Position numbers and translations under genes: made by a program. Below, one piece after another: positions 12,075 through 24,740 of a stretch of DNA of 64,000 bases. How positions within the stretch are numbered: the first letter of the stretch is position 1; each line of letters opens with the position of its first letter. Under the pieces are notes generated by a model. That model was not told the origin of the DNA. It worked only from the letters and a program-made list of their open reading frames with translations, and searched no databases. Source of the stretch: Seriola aureovittata (Eukaryota; Chordata; Actinopteri; Carangiformes; Carangidae); contig NC_079377.1 in assembly GCF_021018895.1 (NCBI RefSeq), positions 20,555,001-20,619,000 of the forward strand. The letters run 5' to 3'.

Positions 12075-14362
12075 GCGCAGCCATGGTGAGCTGCTCTGGT
12101 GAAAAGTTAATCATCTTTGTGATAGCAGAAAGCCGGGGTTCAGCCCAAAGTGAAACTCAGTTTATGATACAGGCCCACACGGGTTCTACAAATAAATCCT
12201 CTGTAGAGTCATTTTACTGTTTGAGGTGTTGTTCGCCCTCTTCTAAATGAATTTTGAGCTTGAATGTTACGAAAGGTTTATGCAAATGATAGGATAAAGG
12301 TCTGGCTGGATTTGTTCCCACCCAAAAAATGTTTTTTGAAAATACTAGATGTGCTGTTTTCGGGACACTAGCTACTAAAGAACTCAAGCAAAAGCCAAGC
12401 ATCACTGAAAACCCTTGTCAAGTACTAGGCTAGCTAGCAAACATGTAGCCTACCAATACCTGCTTTCGGAAGCATTAACACGACCAACACTAGAATACGC
12501 AACTTTCAGATTACATTAAACTGCAATAACACACAGCAGACTGACAAACTGACACTATCAGACACTAACTGCTGGGAATCTTTTTTCATGATTCAGTCAT
12601 CAACAGACAAAAAAATATATCCTGAAAAATGAACAACGTTAAAGTGTCCCAAGAGCCTGTCCTGACACATGCGTAGAGTATATATCTTCAAGCTTATCTT
12701 GACTGTCAGAGAGGTTTACACTTCAGACTGTTAACTATTTTACTCATTCAGCCAAAACCACAACATACAACAAAACTTACTGTATACGTAGGCATAAAAG
12801 TCCGTAGTTTGTTAAATGGCACTATACTGTATGCATCGGAATTGGCCAGAATTTTCCTGCTGATGTTGTGTTTTTTTACTTGATGTATAATATAATAAGT
12901 AGTATTTTAAATGTCATCTGTAAAGTACGTAGTCTGGGTTTAGACGTAATCCATTTAAAACTTGGCAACAATCTTGTCACAGACAGCTTTCAACCCCTGT
13001 GAGAGAGTAGAGCTGAGCAGAGCCCTGGATTGGATGAGTTTGGCAAGTCCAGAGTATCTTGAAGATAACTATGTAAAATTCAAACTCATCAAATGACGCG
13101 CTTGAAGTAGAAAACCGCCCCATTATGGCTGATAAAGTTTCAGCGGGTGACAACCAGCAACATGGCTTGCTTACTGAAATGTGACCAAACTGCACCAACG
13201 TTGGAACATTTTTGGAACAACTCTGTATAAACTCTAAAATTAAATCCCTTGTCCATAAAATAAATGATAATATGAGGCGTCAGATTACTCGCATTTGCCA
13301 AACTCTGCACAATGTCCGGCTCTCCATTAGAGTAGCTGTTCTCATGTGAAGGCCTTGGAGTGGCAGTTTACCCCTGTTTTGCCAAAGGGAAATCTTTCTA
13401 ACAGAAACTTAAATATTTGCAGTCCAACCTGTAAAGGGTTTTATAACCAATGGATCTTTCTTAAAACACCAAATATTATTCATATTTCATTTCCACTCTG
13501 AAAAGAGACAAAAGACACCTTGATGTTGTTTTAACTCTAACCAGAATCTTTCTATTTAAATTTGTATGCATTTGTCTCTTCACTGGCATGGAGCTGAAGG
13601 TTTATACACTGTAAAAAAAAAAAAAAAGTTATGCTAGCTTGCGCAAAAAAAAAAAAAAGAAGTAACATTGTAGAAGCTGTTTGCATCACTTTTTGAGTAA
13701 CTCCAACAGGGTATAAGTTATCTTTGATATAGATAAATCAAGTTGGATTTACTTAAAATCTGCCTAATTGGTCAGAGTGAACTAGATTAAAAGCTTGCAG
13801 TAATGTAGTTGTTTGCATTAAGTTAGCTTGCTGCACAAATTTTCCAGAGGCTAACATTTTTCATTTATGGGAAGTTAGTTCTTTTGCTACACCAGCTTCG
13901 ATGCACCGCCTCTCTCTGTGTATCTACCTTGACTTAAAAGACTGACGTGAAGCTAATGGCAGATTAACGACAGCTGCTCAAAGCCCAACAGGGTTTAGAC
14001 CAAGGTGGGAAGCTAAACACGGCTAACAAAAGGTTAGCTGTGACTGTAGCCACGATCGTAAGGATTGTAAGTACCCAACCAGGTTCTCTTCAACAGCGAC
14101 TCATCCAGGCAAAGAACCACAAATGCACTTGAATTTAGCTTCCTGCCTTGGTTTGACAGGTCAAAGGTTAGCCAGGCCATCGCTGTACATACAGTATAAC
14201 ACTAAGAGCAAGCAAGGAGTAGAAAAACGAGCTGTAGATGACAGTAGTTTTTGTTTTTATTCTTCTGTGGTGGGATTCGAAGAAGCAGGCAGGGTTTGAA
14301 ATGAAGGAAAAGCATTGCACTGGTACTTTTCGCTTATGTGAAACGGCTACTATGTTGTTTCG

Positions 14363-14540
14363 TTAACAAAGTTGCTTCTGATGTAAACAACAACAGAGAT
14401 TTTGTTTGTTTTTTTTGACTCTGATGTACACAATAATAATGTTGTACCTGATGTAAAAAAAAAAAAGAAAAAAAGGAAAAAAAAAACTACAACGGTGTTG
14501 AATCAGTTGTGTACCATTAACAACGTTGCTTCTAACGTAA
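14363..14540 (+). repeat. Diverged 24-bp direct repeat
   Basis: Copies at 14363-14386 and 14517-14540 share ttaacaa.gttgcttct..., with 21 of 24 bases identical by eye. A poly-A-rich stretch separates them. Confidence 0.7.
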
Positions 14541-16319
14541 TGATTGATGATGCGTTTCCGTTGCCTCGTGCCACTTCTTAACTGAACTGTCTGTCGGACA
14601 GACCGAGGAATAAACGAATGCAACACCAAACAGACAGACAGACAAACAAACAAACAAATGCAAGGAAGGACAAACAGCCCTGCTGGTACGAGCCGAGTGA
14701 CTGAGACTGAGGAAAAAAACACTACCAGAGCTATTCTCCACCCTTAAAGTAACGTTAACAAGTACAATGTAAAAGGATGATGCTAAAGAGAGAAAGGAGG
14801 AGAAGGAAGACAAGGAGGAAGAAGATGAATATTAAAGAAAAAAAAACATGAAGTTACAGCCATACATTGATTTCTGGGTCAGTGAGACTGAAACGGACTT
14901 CTCCTGCCCAGCATGTGTATTGTTATGATGTCTATCCGTCCCTCTGTGTCTCTTCCCCCAACTCTGTCTTTCTTTCTCGGTCTCTCTGCTGCCAAAGTAA
15001 CCAAAACAGGCAGTGATATTTTTATTTTTTATTGTTTATTTTTTTTGTTCTGTCTTTTCTTCCCAGATCCCCTCTTTACCCTCCGTCTCCCCTATGCCAT
15101 GTTTTCCATATTTTGGAATGTCAATGTGCTACTTGTTGATACTGTGCATGAATGATAACATGTCTGTATATAGTTATAGAGAATCGTATCCCATTCCCCT
15201 GGTGTTGACAAAAAATATGGTTTGAATGTTGTACAGATTCAGGTTTTCTGTTCATCTTTTATTCTGTTCAGTTACTTTTTTCTTTTCTTTTTTTTTTTTT
15301 AAATATATGTAGAGCTTAACAACAGTATGTTTTTAATTTAAACGAAGACGACAATGACGTCTTCTGTTTTGGAGTAACTTGCACATGACTGATTAATTAA
15401 TTACGTTTTGGGTTTTTTTTTGTTGTTAAAAAGGCAATATCTGCTGTTATTGAATGAGAGATGAGATCTTAAAGGAGTTATGTATCTTAAATAAATAATC
15501 TATACGGGAGTTGCATGGGTTATTTGTACAAAAAAAAAAAAGACACTGCTTGCTACTTCTAATACCGTGGCTGTATTCTCTGACAGAGGGCGAGGAATAC
15601 TGTATGTACATCTAAAGGTTATTTTGTCATTAAAGAAATAATAATAATATTGTGTATATACTGTACAGTGTTATAAGTGAGGTGGACTGTATGGCCATCA
15701 CACTAACCATAGAGAATTAATTCTACATATTTATTTAAAGGAAACAAAACACTCACTACACTCAAGAATGACATATATTGCCTTTTTGGAGAAGTTGTAC
15801 TTTGCTTGAAGCTTGTTTCTCTATCTCTCTGCCTCGCTCTTTCTTCTCAATCATCGGTTTATTTTACCTGTCTCTTTTCTTCCTTCCATCTCTCTCCCTA
15901 TGCTCTTTTATATTTCTATTGATGGGGTGTTTCAGACGGGCTTTTTGTCAATCTCTTCGCTGTTCTATTCTGACTCGGACCCGTCACATTTTCCCCGTTC
16001 TGTCTGTCTTGACGTGCGTCTGGCTGCTTACCCCACTGACTCAACAGTATCTCCACACCTGCTTTGTATTCAACTGTTTTTCTACCCGTCCTCGTACACG
16101 CATATCCATCTCTAGTTTAAATATAACTGCCCGTGTCACCATCTGTCTGACTCTCTCAAAGGATCATTTGTCTGTACTTGAGTCACCATCTGTCTGATTC
16201 AGAACCGTCTGTCATTTTTCTTACTAAATCCCTTTCTTTTCATCTTAATCCTTCCTCTGCTCCGGCACATCTTTTACCACCTCCACACTCTCTCCCTCTA
16301 TCCATCCATCCCTCCTCTC

Positions 16320-16345
16320 CTTCTTTCTTTCTTTCTTTCTTTCTC
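16320..16345. repeat. (CTTT)n tetranucleotide repeat
   Basis: About six tttc units inside a longer pyrimidine-rich stretch (15820-16370). Confidence 0.9.
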
Positions 16346-16636
16346 TGTCCTTCTCTTCGCTCTCACAGGGTGTAGTTGGGAATTTCATGTTTTTTCAATA
16401 TGATTTGGTGTGTTTTTTAAAATGGAACAATAACCACAACAGTTATAATGTTGGTAATAATGAAGATAATTTTTTGTTTTTTTTGCCACTGTCCTCTGTG
16501 TGCGCGTGAGTATGTTAATTTTCTTCAGTTTTTTTATTGATTTTTGTTGAACACCAACTGATAGGAGGAAAGTTGTATGTGTGTTGCCACTAACTGTGAC
16601 TGCTCTCCATGGTACATGGTACTTCTGATAAAAACC

Positions 16637-16647
16637 AATAAAATAAA
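16637..16647 (+). terminator. slc8a1: Tandem poly(A) signals, possible slc8a1 mRNA end
   Basis: Two overlapping AATAAA hexamers (16637-16642 and 16642-16647), followed about 50 bases later by a long GT-rich tract (16699-16748). That is the usual layout of a hexamer with a downstream GU-rich element. An alternative upstream signal is at 15490-15495. Confidence 0.4.
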
Positions 16648-16697
16648 GTTTGGGATACCCTGTTTCAGAGACCCTACGAGTCCATTGCCTTTTTACA

Positions 16698-16698
<1 letters not shown>

Positions 16699-16745
<47 letters not shown>

Positions 16746-16748
16746 GTA
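16699..16748. repeat. (GT)n microsatellite with one interruption
   Basis: GT array of about 50 bp, broken once by a TT at about 16725. Confidence 0.96.
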
Positions 16749-19259
16749 TATAATGTCCAATCTGTACTGAAAAGTTTTAATATGAAAGCGTAATTATCAT
16801 GCAAATTTCCATTAGAGCTACATTCTTATTCAGTGAAAGTAAATGAGAGTTGCAACCAGCTCTGCTCGTCTCATCTCGCCCTCCTTCCTCCGTCTCACAC
16901 TGAACCTCCCTCACAAACAAATATCCATTCTCCTTTCAGATGTTCAGAATGTCGATGATGAAAATGACATTTGTCTGAATGGCTGACATCTCATTAACTG
17001 ACTCATCTGACTCGCTCTGCCATTATGTCAGAGATGTGAGCGACGGCTGCATCATTGCTGATTAATTCTTATCTGTTTTGGGGTTTTTTTTAAGTCGTCC
17101 TATGAAAAAGGAATTAATGCACATTGTGTTTTCCTGCTGCTTTTCCCTTTAACACATATATTCACCGATCTTTTTGTCAGAGAAAATTAGGAGAGATGAA
17201 ATATTAATTTGTATTAAAAGAAAAGCTCATTTTAACCTACCACAGGATAGAACATTAGGGGGAATTAAACGTTTGACTAATGGACTAATTAAATCTGCTA
17301 TTTGTATGGTAGTAGAGTCAAATCAATTCAACGGGGAAAAATGAAGTTCTCACTTACAGCAAATGCACTGCTTTAGTTTTGTCATTGAGCTTAGCATGTG
17401 TTTGTATTGTTATAAATATGAAGGATTTGTGGATCCTGACAAAGATGAATCTCCAATTTTACTACACATTCTTAACCTTCTCCATTCACTTACATTGTGT
17501 ACAAGGCCACAGCAGTTATGTCATGGTATTTAACAATTCTTTTACTTTTCACTAGGCAAGCAGAGTGTAGTCAGCTTCACACAGAGAGCAGCAGCCCTGA
17601 TTCTGAGAGGCTTCTTGAGAGAAATACGACACAGACGACATTTTGTTATGTCACAGCAGAAAACACGACATGGTGTAAATAATGAAATTAATGATGGATG
17701 AATTCCATTTAGATGCTTCAGTCACGCTTGCTGACTGGAATCAGCCTTTTCATTCATGCTTCACAATCGGTGGTTCAATCACTGATGTTTGGCTACCAGC
17801 TGGCTAGTAATGTCCAATCATGTTCATGCACATGTCTTCACAGTGCATGCCATTAAAACTTGACACTTCTCACTGTTAGAGTGCTGGTGTGCATGTACCA
17901 ACGCTGTTAGCTGACGCACCCTTCCACCACATCAACCTCCACTTTATGTGCTGTATGTGTTTAGGATTATTGAAAATTAAACAAAAACGTATGTGGTTAA
18001 AGGGGGGATTAGTTTTCACTGCTGCCTGGATTCCCAAATCTAACTGGTCAAGTCATTGTTTATAATGTCAAAACGGATAAAATTGGGGTTAATGCAAACT
18101 AGACAATTGAGTATTGCCTTTATGCTCTAAAACAAATGGACCGTGCTGAGAATAAATCATTGACCTTTCCAGGCACAACACTTCCAGTCAACCTCCCTGG
18201 TGAAGTGGAGGGTGCGTGTAGTTTGGCTGTGGAAAATAACAGCCTGCGAAGCTTTTAAACAACATGTAAGTGGTGAGCATATGGACATAAAGTTACACAC
18301 CGTCACATAACATCTGACTGATGGATGAGGTGTGTTTGCTTCCTCTCTTACTCCCATGCTGCCACTGTGATGGATCGTGCCCATTCTCTGTGTGCAGAGT
18401 GATGGATTCTTCCTATTACAATTAAATCCTCTTCCTGTACAGGGATCAATTTTTTGAAATATCATTTTAAACAAGTTTGTCAAGTATTTGTACGTTTGAC
18501 GTGCAAGCAAATTTGGTGAGATGTTCTTTTTTTATGATGTTTATTGCTTGCAAAATTTATATGTCTGAGTGAGTCAGCAGAAGAGACTATTTGTTGCAGC
18601 ATGCTTTATGCTGTTCGCTTGTTGTTTATGCGCTCATGTACAGGTGTTTACCTTGACTCTTTTCCATTACGTGCCCTCTGCTGTGTCTGTCTAAAATCTC
18701 ATTATGCTGTCACATTTGATTTCTAGACAGGTACGCGTCTGGACGGCCTCTGCTTGCAGGTTAGCATGCTGGGAAATCAGTGTGAATTTATGTGTGTGCA
18801 TGCTTGCTCCTGAATGCTGAAGAAAGCTGAAACTGTCAGAAAGTCTGCATTAGGCTGTCAAACCATACACAACCACTTAGTGAGAGACAACAGGACCGGC
18901 CTTGATTTCCTGTCCACTGTTCACTCCTCTTTGTTTTAGACGTCTGTCAGTGCTCAACCAAAGCCTGTAAACAGTTCAGTGTCAAGACATCCAGAGCTGA
19001 AGTAGTTTTATAGAGAAACTTTTGACCTAAGTTGTACTTCCTGTTGAAATATTGCTAGTATTTACTTTAAGAGGAGTATTAAATGTCTACATTTAAGGTA
19101 GCAGTCAGAAAACTGATATGTCTCTGCCCTTTCTTTGACAACATTTCAAAGGTTTTGCAGCAGTGATAACACAGAGACATTTCTCCCCAAGGGCTGACCA
19201 ACCATTTATCACTTTTTGTCACACTGAAAGAAATATCATGGTTTTTAATCCCCCCCCTT

Positions 19260-19304
19260 GAGATGCTCGAATACTGGGGTTTTATCACAGTATTCGAGCA
19301 TCTC
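19260..19304. repeat. Perfect 17-bp inverted repeat with 11-base loop
   Basis: The arm gagatgctcgaatactg at 19260-19276 is exactly reverse-complementary to cagtattcgagcatctc at 19288-19304. The loop is gggttttatca. A poly-C run flanks it on the left. Confidence 0.95.
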
Positions 19305-20258
19305 CTGAGAAGCATTAGCTTGTTGTTCTAGAAGAAATGTTAAGGTGAGACAATGTAAGCCTTTATCGGTCGTACTGGTGCTTTGTGTTTGATGTCCCTG
19401 CTTAAGTTGCAGCACAGCTCGTACCAACCTCACTGAGCAGAAGTCTGATCAGCCAGAATAATTAACTTCCTGTGTGATTGTGCAGGGCCTTTAAAGGAAC
19501 ACTGTCCCACCTGGAGCCTGATGAGAGGATTAACATCAATTTCATCTCAGTGTGTTCAGCTAATACAATGTCCAGGATGTGTTTGCCCTTGTTCAGCTCA
19601 AAGACTGGAAACACGTTGATGTAAAATGGTGATTGATGATGGTGAAAGTGCTTCTCTGTGTGAGTTGGTTTAATTTATCTTATTCGTCTTCATGTGTGTC
19701 TGTTTGTTTATGTGTTTGTCTATATGCTGCACAGGATTAATGCCACTCTCTCGCTCTCATTTCCCCTAGTGGGCTTTAAGTGGGGATGGTGCCCAGTCTA
19801 CTTCTAGAGTGCAACAAGGAAAATGCACAGTGACTATTTATGTTTCAATATGTCAAACTAACATTGTTTCACTGTCTAGACATTAATTTGGTCCACATGT
19901 CACTTTCATATATTTCTTTATTCTTTGTGCTTTATTTTTGTCTCTGAGTCAGACATTCTGCTGTCCTGTCTCAGAGGTCGAGGATGACAGCTCGGTCAGC
20001 ACTGGAATAACAATAACCTCCAGACTTGTTCACAGACTTCTTCATAGAAATATACTGTCAAACAGGCAGGAGTGACCTGCTTCCTATGTCATTTTGACTT
20101 GTGGTGGGTACAAAATTATGTCAAATTAAAGTTTTAAACACAGAGGTAGACCGACTGAATGTAGATACAAGAAACTTGAGTTACACTAGTTGTTCTATTT
20201 AAAAAAGAGCTGTAAGATCCGTAAACCTTATGGTTAAGGATGCAAAACACTTTAGACC

Positions 20259-20920
20259 ATGGTGTCCTTCTGGAGAAGTTCAGAGTATGTATATATCCAC
20301 ACATACACGATTTATCTGCTTAGTCAAAGATTCTGTGTGTCCAGGAATGTTTATATATCCTCATCAACACTATTAACGTGTGGTGTGCCACAGGGTTCTA
20401 TTCATGGTCCTATCATATTCAGTGCATACAAAATCATAGAATTTGCATTTTTTAATTCAATTATTATTGTTATGTATATGATACACAGGTGAATTTCTCA
20501 GTAAATCTTAATGATTATATAAAGCTAGATGCAACCCAACACTGGTGTAACGCGATAAAGTAGGGAGGCATACATGCTAAACATATTTAATCCACTGAAA
20601 AATGTTCTCCCTATCATAATCTCAAAATGTCTCATTGCTACAGTCATACTTCTTAACAGTGCAAAAATCATCTTCCTTCAATATGTTTTACGGTGCTCGC
20701 CTAACTAACAGAGACTGATTTCAGTATTTTATTTTTGACTTACCATGTATTAAATGACCCGTTTCTACATTGTGCACTTGTTCTCCACTCTCAACTCTGG
20801 AAGGAGCCTTAGGTCCACCATTGTTTTGAGGTGCCTTCTTTGATGTTAATCCTCGATTTGGAACAACCTCAGAAAGAGATTTAAGCACATGCTTGTTGTC
20901 ACTGGCATTTTCCTGAAGTG
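20259..20920 (+). mobile_element. Degenerate L2-like LINE reverse-transcriptase fossil
   Basis: At about 20374-20430 the frame reads LTCGVPQGSIHGPIIFS, the conserved CGVPQGS(I/V).GP..F block of non-LTR reverse transcriptases. About 60 bases on, in another frame, comes YCYVYDTQ, a decayed form of the YADDTQ catalytic box in which both key aspartates cannot be preserved. Weak similarity to the C-terminal region of L2-type elements continues to about 20920. The reading frame is shifted and the element is inactive. Ends are approximate. Confidence 0.7.
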
Positions 20921-21182
20921 ATTATTCCCTTGTTGTGGCTGTCTTGACATATCTCCTGTCCCTCAGATATTGTAGTATATACTTTTCTCTCTCCAACCCT
21001 GCTGTCCCACATCCAGGTGATCAAATGGTATTTATGTGGTAGAAATGTCAAGTGTTGAAAAACAGAGGGAGAGAGGGGAGGATGTCTGGATGTCTGGGGC
21101 AGGCCAGAGGGTTAGTATTTAGTAATGGGGTTGTCACTTTTTCCTCCCAGCTTTAAAAGTTCAGGTTGAACCAACATAATCG

Positions 21183-21199
21183 CACACACACACACACAC

Positions 21200-21232
<33 letters not shown>
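21183..21232. repeat. (CA)n microsatellite
   Basis: CA array of about 50 bp with one AA interruption. Confidence 0.96.
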
Positions 21233-21234
<2 letters not shown>

Positions 21235-21304
21235 CATACCAGATCGTCCATAGATGCTGGTACTGTACATTATGTTGCTGCTTTTACCTCTGTAAATTAC
21301 TAGC

Positions 21305-21317
21305 TGTGTGTGTGTGT

Positions 21318-21385
<68 letters not shown>
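21305..21385. repeat. (GT)n microsatellite, about 80 bp
   Basis: GT array with a single TA interruption near 21320. Confidence 0.97.
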
Positions 21386-21387
<2 letters not shown>

Positions 21388-21505
21388 TTATGTTAGAGCA
21401 GGTGTTTCACACACATGGAATGGATTGAAATGAAATGTCAGGAAAATACCAGAGCATGAACTCTGCCAGATTGGTTAGGCATGTGTAGGCGTATACATTG
21501 TATGG

Positions 21506-21506
<1 letters not shown>

Positions 21507-21561
<55 letters not shown>
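21507..21561. repeat. (GT)n microsatellite, 55 bp
   Basis: Pure GT array. It is the third such array within 400 bp. Confidence 0.97.
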
Positions 21562-21562
<1 letters not shown>

Positions 21563-22324
21563 CGGCACATGAGAAAAAGCAAATTGGATTTTTTTTAAAT
21601 CTATTTAACCAACAATTCAGTCTTGTATAGATTTCATTCTTAGTTTCAGGGGGTCGATATGTTGTAATATTCTAAAATAAATTTATTATAATGCAAACAT
21701 AGTTTCTATAATTGACATAATTGATTCTGTTCATGAGCACAATCGTGTACTGCATATACTTTTCCTTTAGCATTTAATGTGAAAGTGTTCAAAAATGTCA
21801 CTGATGTAGCTTAGTGAAATTATTTTGACACTTGTTTTATTTCATGCGTGAACCCTGCTGTCTTTTTAGACAGGCAAATAATCCTGACTATATATTATAA
21901 TTGGCCTAAAAAAATGTGATTGATTATCCATGTCAGGCAAGTTCCAAGTCAGTGAATGTTAATTTTCCCAAACACTGCCTTAAAGGTAGGAAATCAATCT
22001 CAGCGTCTGTACATGGCTGTGCGATAATGTAAAGTGTATGGCATTTGGAGTTCTAGCTAAAACATACAAAGCCATCAGTATGGTGCATAAACACACAAGC
22101 CTCAATCAGCTCTTCAAGCTGCAATTGCCACAAACACACATACAGTAAGACACACACACGCTTTCGACAGTGGGTTACTCTATGTCAGCGACTGTTCCCT
22201 GCTGAGAGGCTGTGGGCGGCGTGATGATGTGTTACTGTGGCGATTTTCTGTTGCCGCGGCGACGCTTTCACGACAACCAACAGAAGGGAGATTGGAAAAT
22301 CAACACATAAACATGTTCTCAATT

Positions 22325-22339
22325 ACACACACACATACA

Positions 22340-22392
<53 letters not shown>
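22325..22392. repeat. (CA)n microsatellite, 68 bp
   Basis: CA array with TA interruptions in its first third. Confidence 0.97.
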
Positions 22393-22394
<2 letters not shown>

Positions 22395-22884
22395 AGATTC
22401 ATGGTTCCTGACTACACCTGTATGTACGCCCACATAAACACAGGTAGTTACCTTAACTTTAATGAGTGACATTCTGACGCTCCTGTGGTTTTTTCTCATG
22501 TGGGATTCACCTTTTGACCTTTTGGCCACATGTTCCACCAGAGGTTAGAAGACAGACAGACACCAAGACAAAAGAGACAACAACATCATATAGACCAATC
22601 GAAAGCCTTAAAATAAAGATAGAACCACACAACATACTCTTTAAAGCGTATGTAGATATACTGTATGTACAAGTGTATTATTGGTCCAGTGGTTCAGAGG
22701 GGTGGGTGGGTTGTGAAAGGTGCTCTGTTAAAATGATGGGGTTCTTCACATGTGAATATTTTGTGATGTGATTTTCTTTTCTTCTTTTTTTTTTGTGTGT
22801 GAGTGCGTGTGGATTACTTTTTGGTGTTATGTGGTCGTACTATCTTGGGCTTGTTTTGTAATCATTTTTAATACATTCACTTCC

Positions 22885-23075
22885 CAGCAAGAAGCCACTG
22901 GGTGTGACTGCACCAGCCGGCTGGGGCCATGCTGGGGATATTTTAATGTAAAGATGCGTGGGTTTTCTCTGGGAGCTCTAGTTTCTTCCCACAGCCCAAA
23001 CACATGCAGTTTGGCTTAACTGGAGACTAATTTGCCCATAGGTGTATAAGTTGAGTTGGATAACTTGTCAATTGC
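22885..23075 (+). repeat. Common teleost interspersed repeat fragment
   Basis: Contains gccggctggggcc, gcgtgggttttctctggga, cttcccacagcccaaacaca and aatttgcccataggtgt. I recognise these from memory as diverged forms of a widespread fish repeat (usual wording ggttctctccgggtactcc...cccacagtccaaagacatgc). Orientation is relative to that wording. Confidence 0.7.
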
Positions 23076-23319
23076 ATTTCAAGTCTCACAGTGCAACAAG
23101 AAGCATACTTTTGTGTGTATGAGTCATTTTTTGCCGGTTGAGTTTTACAGCAACATAAGATTCTGATGGGAAAACTAATATCTGCCTTCAAATACAGTCC
23201 TAAAACTACTTTTATGAATCTGATTTATTCTTACAGCCTGACTGCTGAGCACTGCCTTAGACCCTTGATTTGGATAAGGAAACACTGCAGAAGAGGGATT
23301 CCTCTTCCAGGATGGACAC

Positions 23320-23737
23320 ACATGCAATATATCCATCCATCCAGTTTTTTTTTCAGCTTATCCAAGGTCGGGTCGTGGTGGCAGCAGGTCAAGCAAAGTA
23401 ATCCAGACCTCCCTCCAGATCCCTGGGGGATCCTGAGGCGTTCCCAGGCCAGATGAGATATATGATCTCCCCAGCGTGGTCTGGGTCAAGCCCGAGGCCT
23501 CCTATCTGAAATGAGTTTCCTCCGCGGGTTGGCTGGGCTCAGCCTTAGAAATAGGGTAAGGAGCACTGACATCCAGAGCGAGCTCGGAGTCGAGCTGCTG
23601 CTCCCTCGTGTCAAAAGGAGCCGGTTGAGGTGGTTCGAGCATCTGGTTAGGATCCTCCTTGGTGCCTTCCACTGGACGACTTCCAGGCACGTCCAATTGA
23701 TAGGAGGCCTCGGGGTAGACCCAGAACACATACAATA
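23320..23737. mobile_element. LINE 3' end with 5' inversion
   Basis: Two abutting pieces of one non-LTR retrotransposon 3' region lie in opposite orientation. The piece at 23331-23503 reads on the minus strand; its reverse complement encodes GDHISHLAWERL and ends in the (atgg)n tail typical of these elements. The piece at about 23507-23730 reads on the plus strand, with MSFLRGLAGLSLRNRVRS and LRWFEHLVR, which normally lies immediately upstream in the same element. Both pieces contain the block around ggaggcctcggg at their junction ends. The flanks acatgcaata (23320-23329) and acatacaata (23728-23737) match at 9 of 10 bases, a possible target-site duplication. Frames contain stops, so it is a dead copy. 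Confidence 0.75.
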
Positions 23738-24325
23738 AATGTTTCTCTTTAATGATGTGTCCGACCATGTTTTGCTTTGTTTATTCAGTCTTTCTTTTGG
23801 ATCGATGCTATTCAACCTTTTTCAGTCGAACTGTGTTGAAATGTTCTTTCTTAATGTTTCAACTATGAAAAGAACATATTACCTTGCAACTCAATCAATG
23901 TGAGTTTCTGATAATAATGGACCACTTGCTGTTTGTAAAGATCAGGGACAGAAAGTAGAGAGAGAATATCAAAAATAAAACAATTTAAAAACAGTACAAG
24001 AAAAAGAAAAATACATATAAACAAAAAAATAACATGAACAGAGAAAGAAAGATTAAGTTTTTAGCAAATGCGCTGCTGTATAGTGTATATGAATTAAATG
24101 TACGGCTTTACATTAGTGTGTGTGTACAACGCTGGTCAAATCTACATTACACTAAATAATAAAGTCATACTAATCTGATAGCCAGTGAAAGAAACGGAAA
24201 ACAGAGCGAGGGAGGAAGAGAATAAAAGAACGAGAGAGTAATAACACCAATCAGACAGCATTAGCTGAGCAGAGACCAGTAATTGGAGCTGTGAAGTGTG
24301 ACTCATCGACATTTAGTGAGACCTG

Positions 24326-24327
<2 letters not shown>

Positions 24328-24356
<29 letters not shown>

Positions 24357-24483
24357 CACACACACAGAAAACCATCAACCACTTGTACCACTCTTCCTCT
24401 TTCTTTCTGTACTGCCATCGCTATTATCCTGACTCTCTAAGTAACTCACACACCCTCCTGTTTATGCACACACACGCACACAC

Positions 24484-24526
<43 letters not shown>

Positions 24527-24740
24527 ATCACTCTCCCACTTTGACACACACAATATTTGCACGTCTGTTTTCTTCACATCTCCACATCTTTCTATTTTTC
24601 TCTAATCCAGACATACTGACACACACACACGCACGCACACACACACACGCACGCACACAATCCCCAACTCTCTCTCACACACTGATGCCAACACACCCAC
24701 ACACACACAAATCACATACACACACTCACTCTCCCTCCTG
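24328..24740. repeat. CA-rich archipelago
   Basis: Successive CA arrays with CG interruptions: about 24328-24365, 24469-24520 and 24618-24658, then scattered acacac to 24730. Thr/His-rich frames here are artefacts. Confidence 0.93.

Larger units (their letters stand above)
9437..16660 (+). other. slc8a1: Probable long 3'UTR of slc8a1
   Basis: After the stop codon there is no further credible exon for more than 7 kb. The sequence is AT-rich, with A- and T-homopolymers (13612-13626, 14455-14486, 15285-15300). Candidate poly(A) signals are AATAAA at 15490-15495 and the overlapping pair at 16637-16647; the tract between could include downstream flank. The UTR extent is inferred, since no transcript evidence can be seen. 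A 15-bp inverted repeat lies at 12027-12074 and a diverged 24-bp direct repeat at 14363/14517. Confidence 0.4.

Noticed and set aside
23486..23815. 109- and 88-codon minus-strand frames
   Set aside because: Antisense shadows of the plus-strand half of the inverted LINE fragment.
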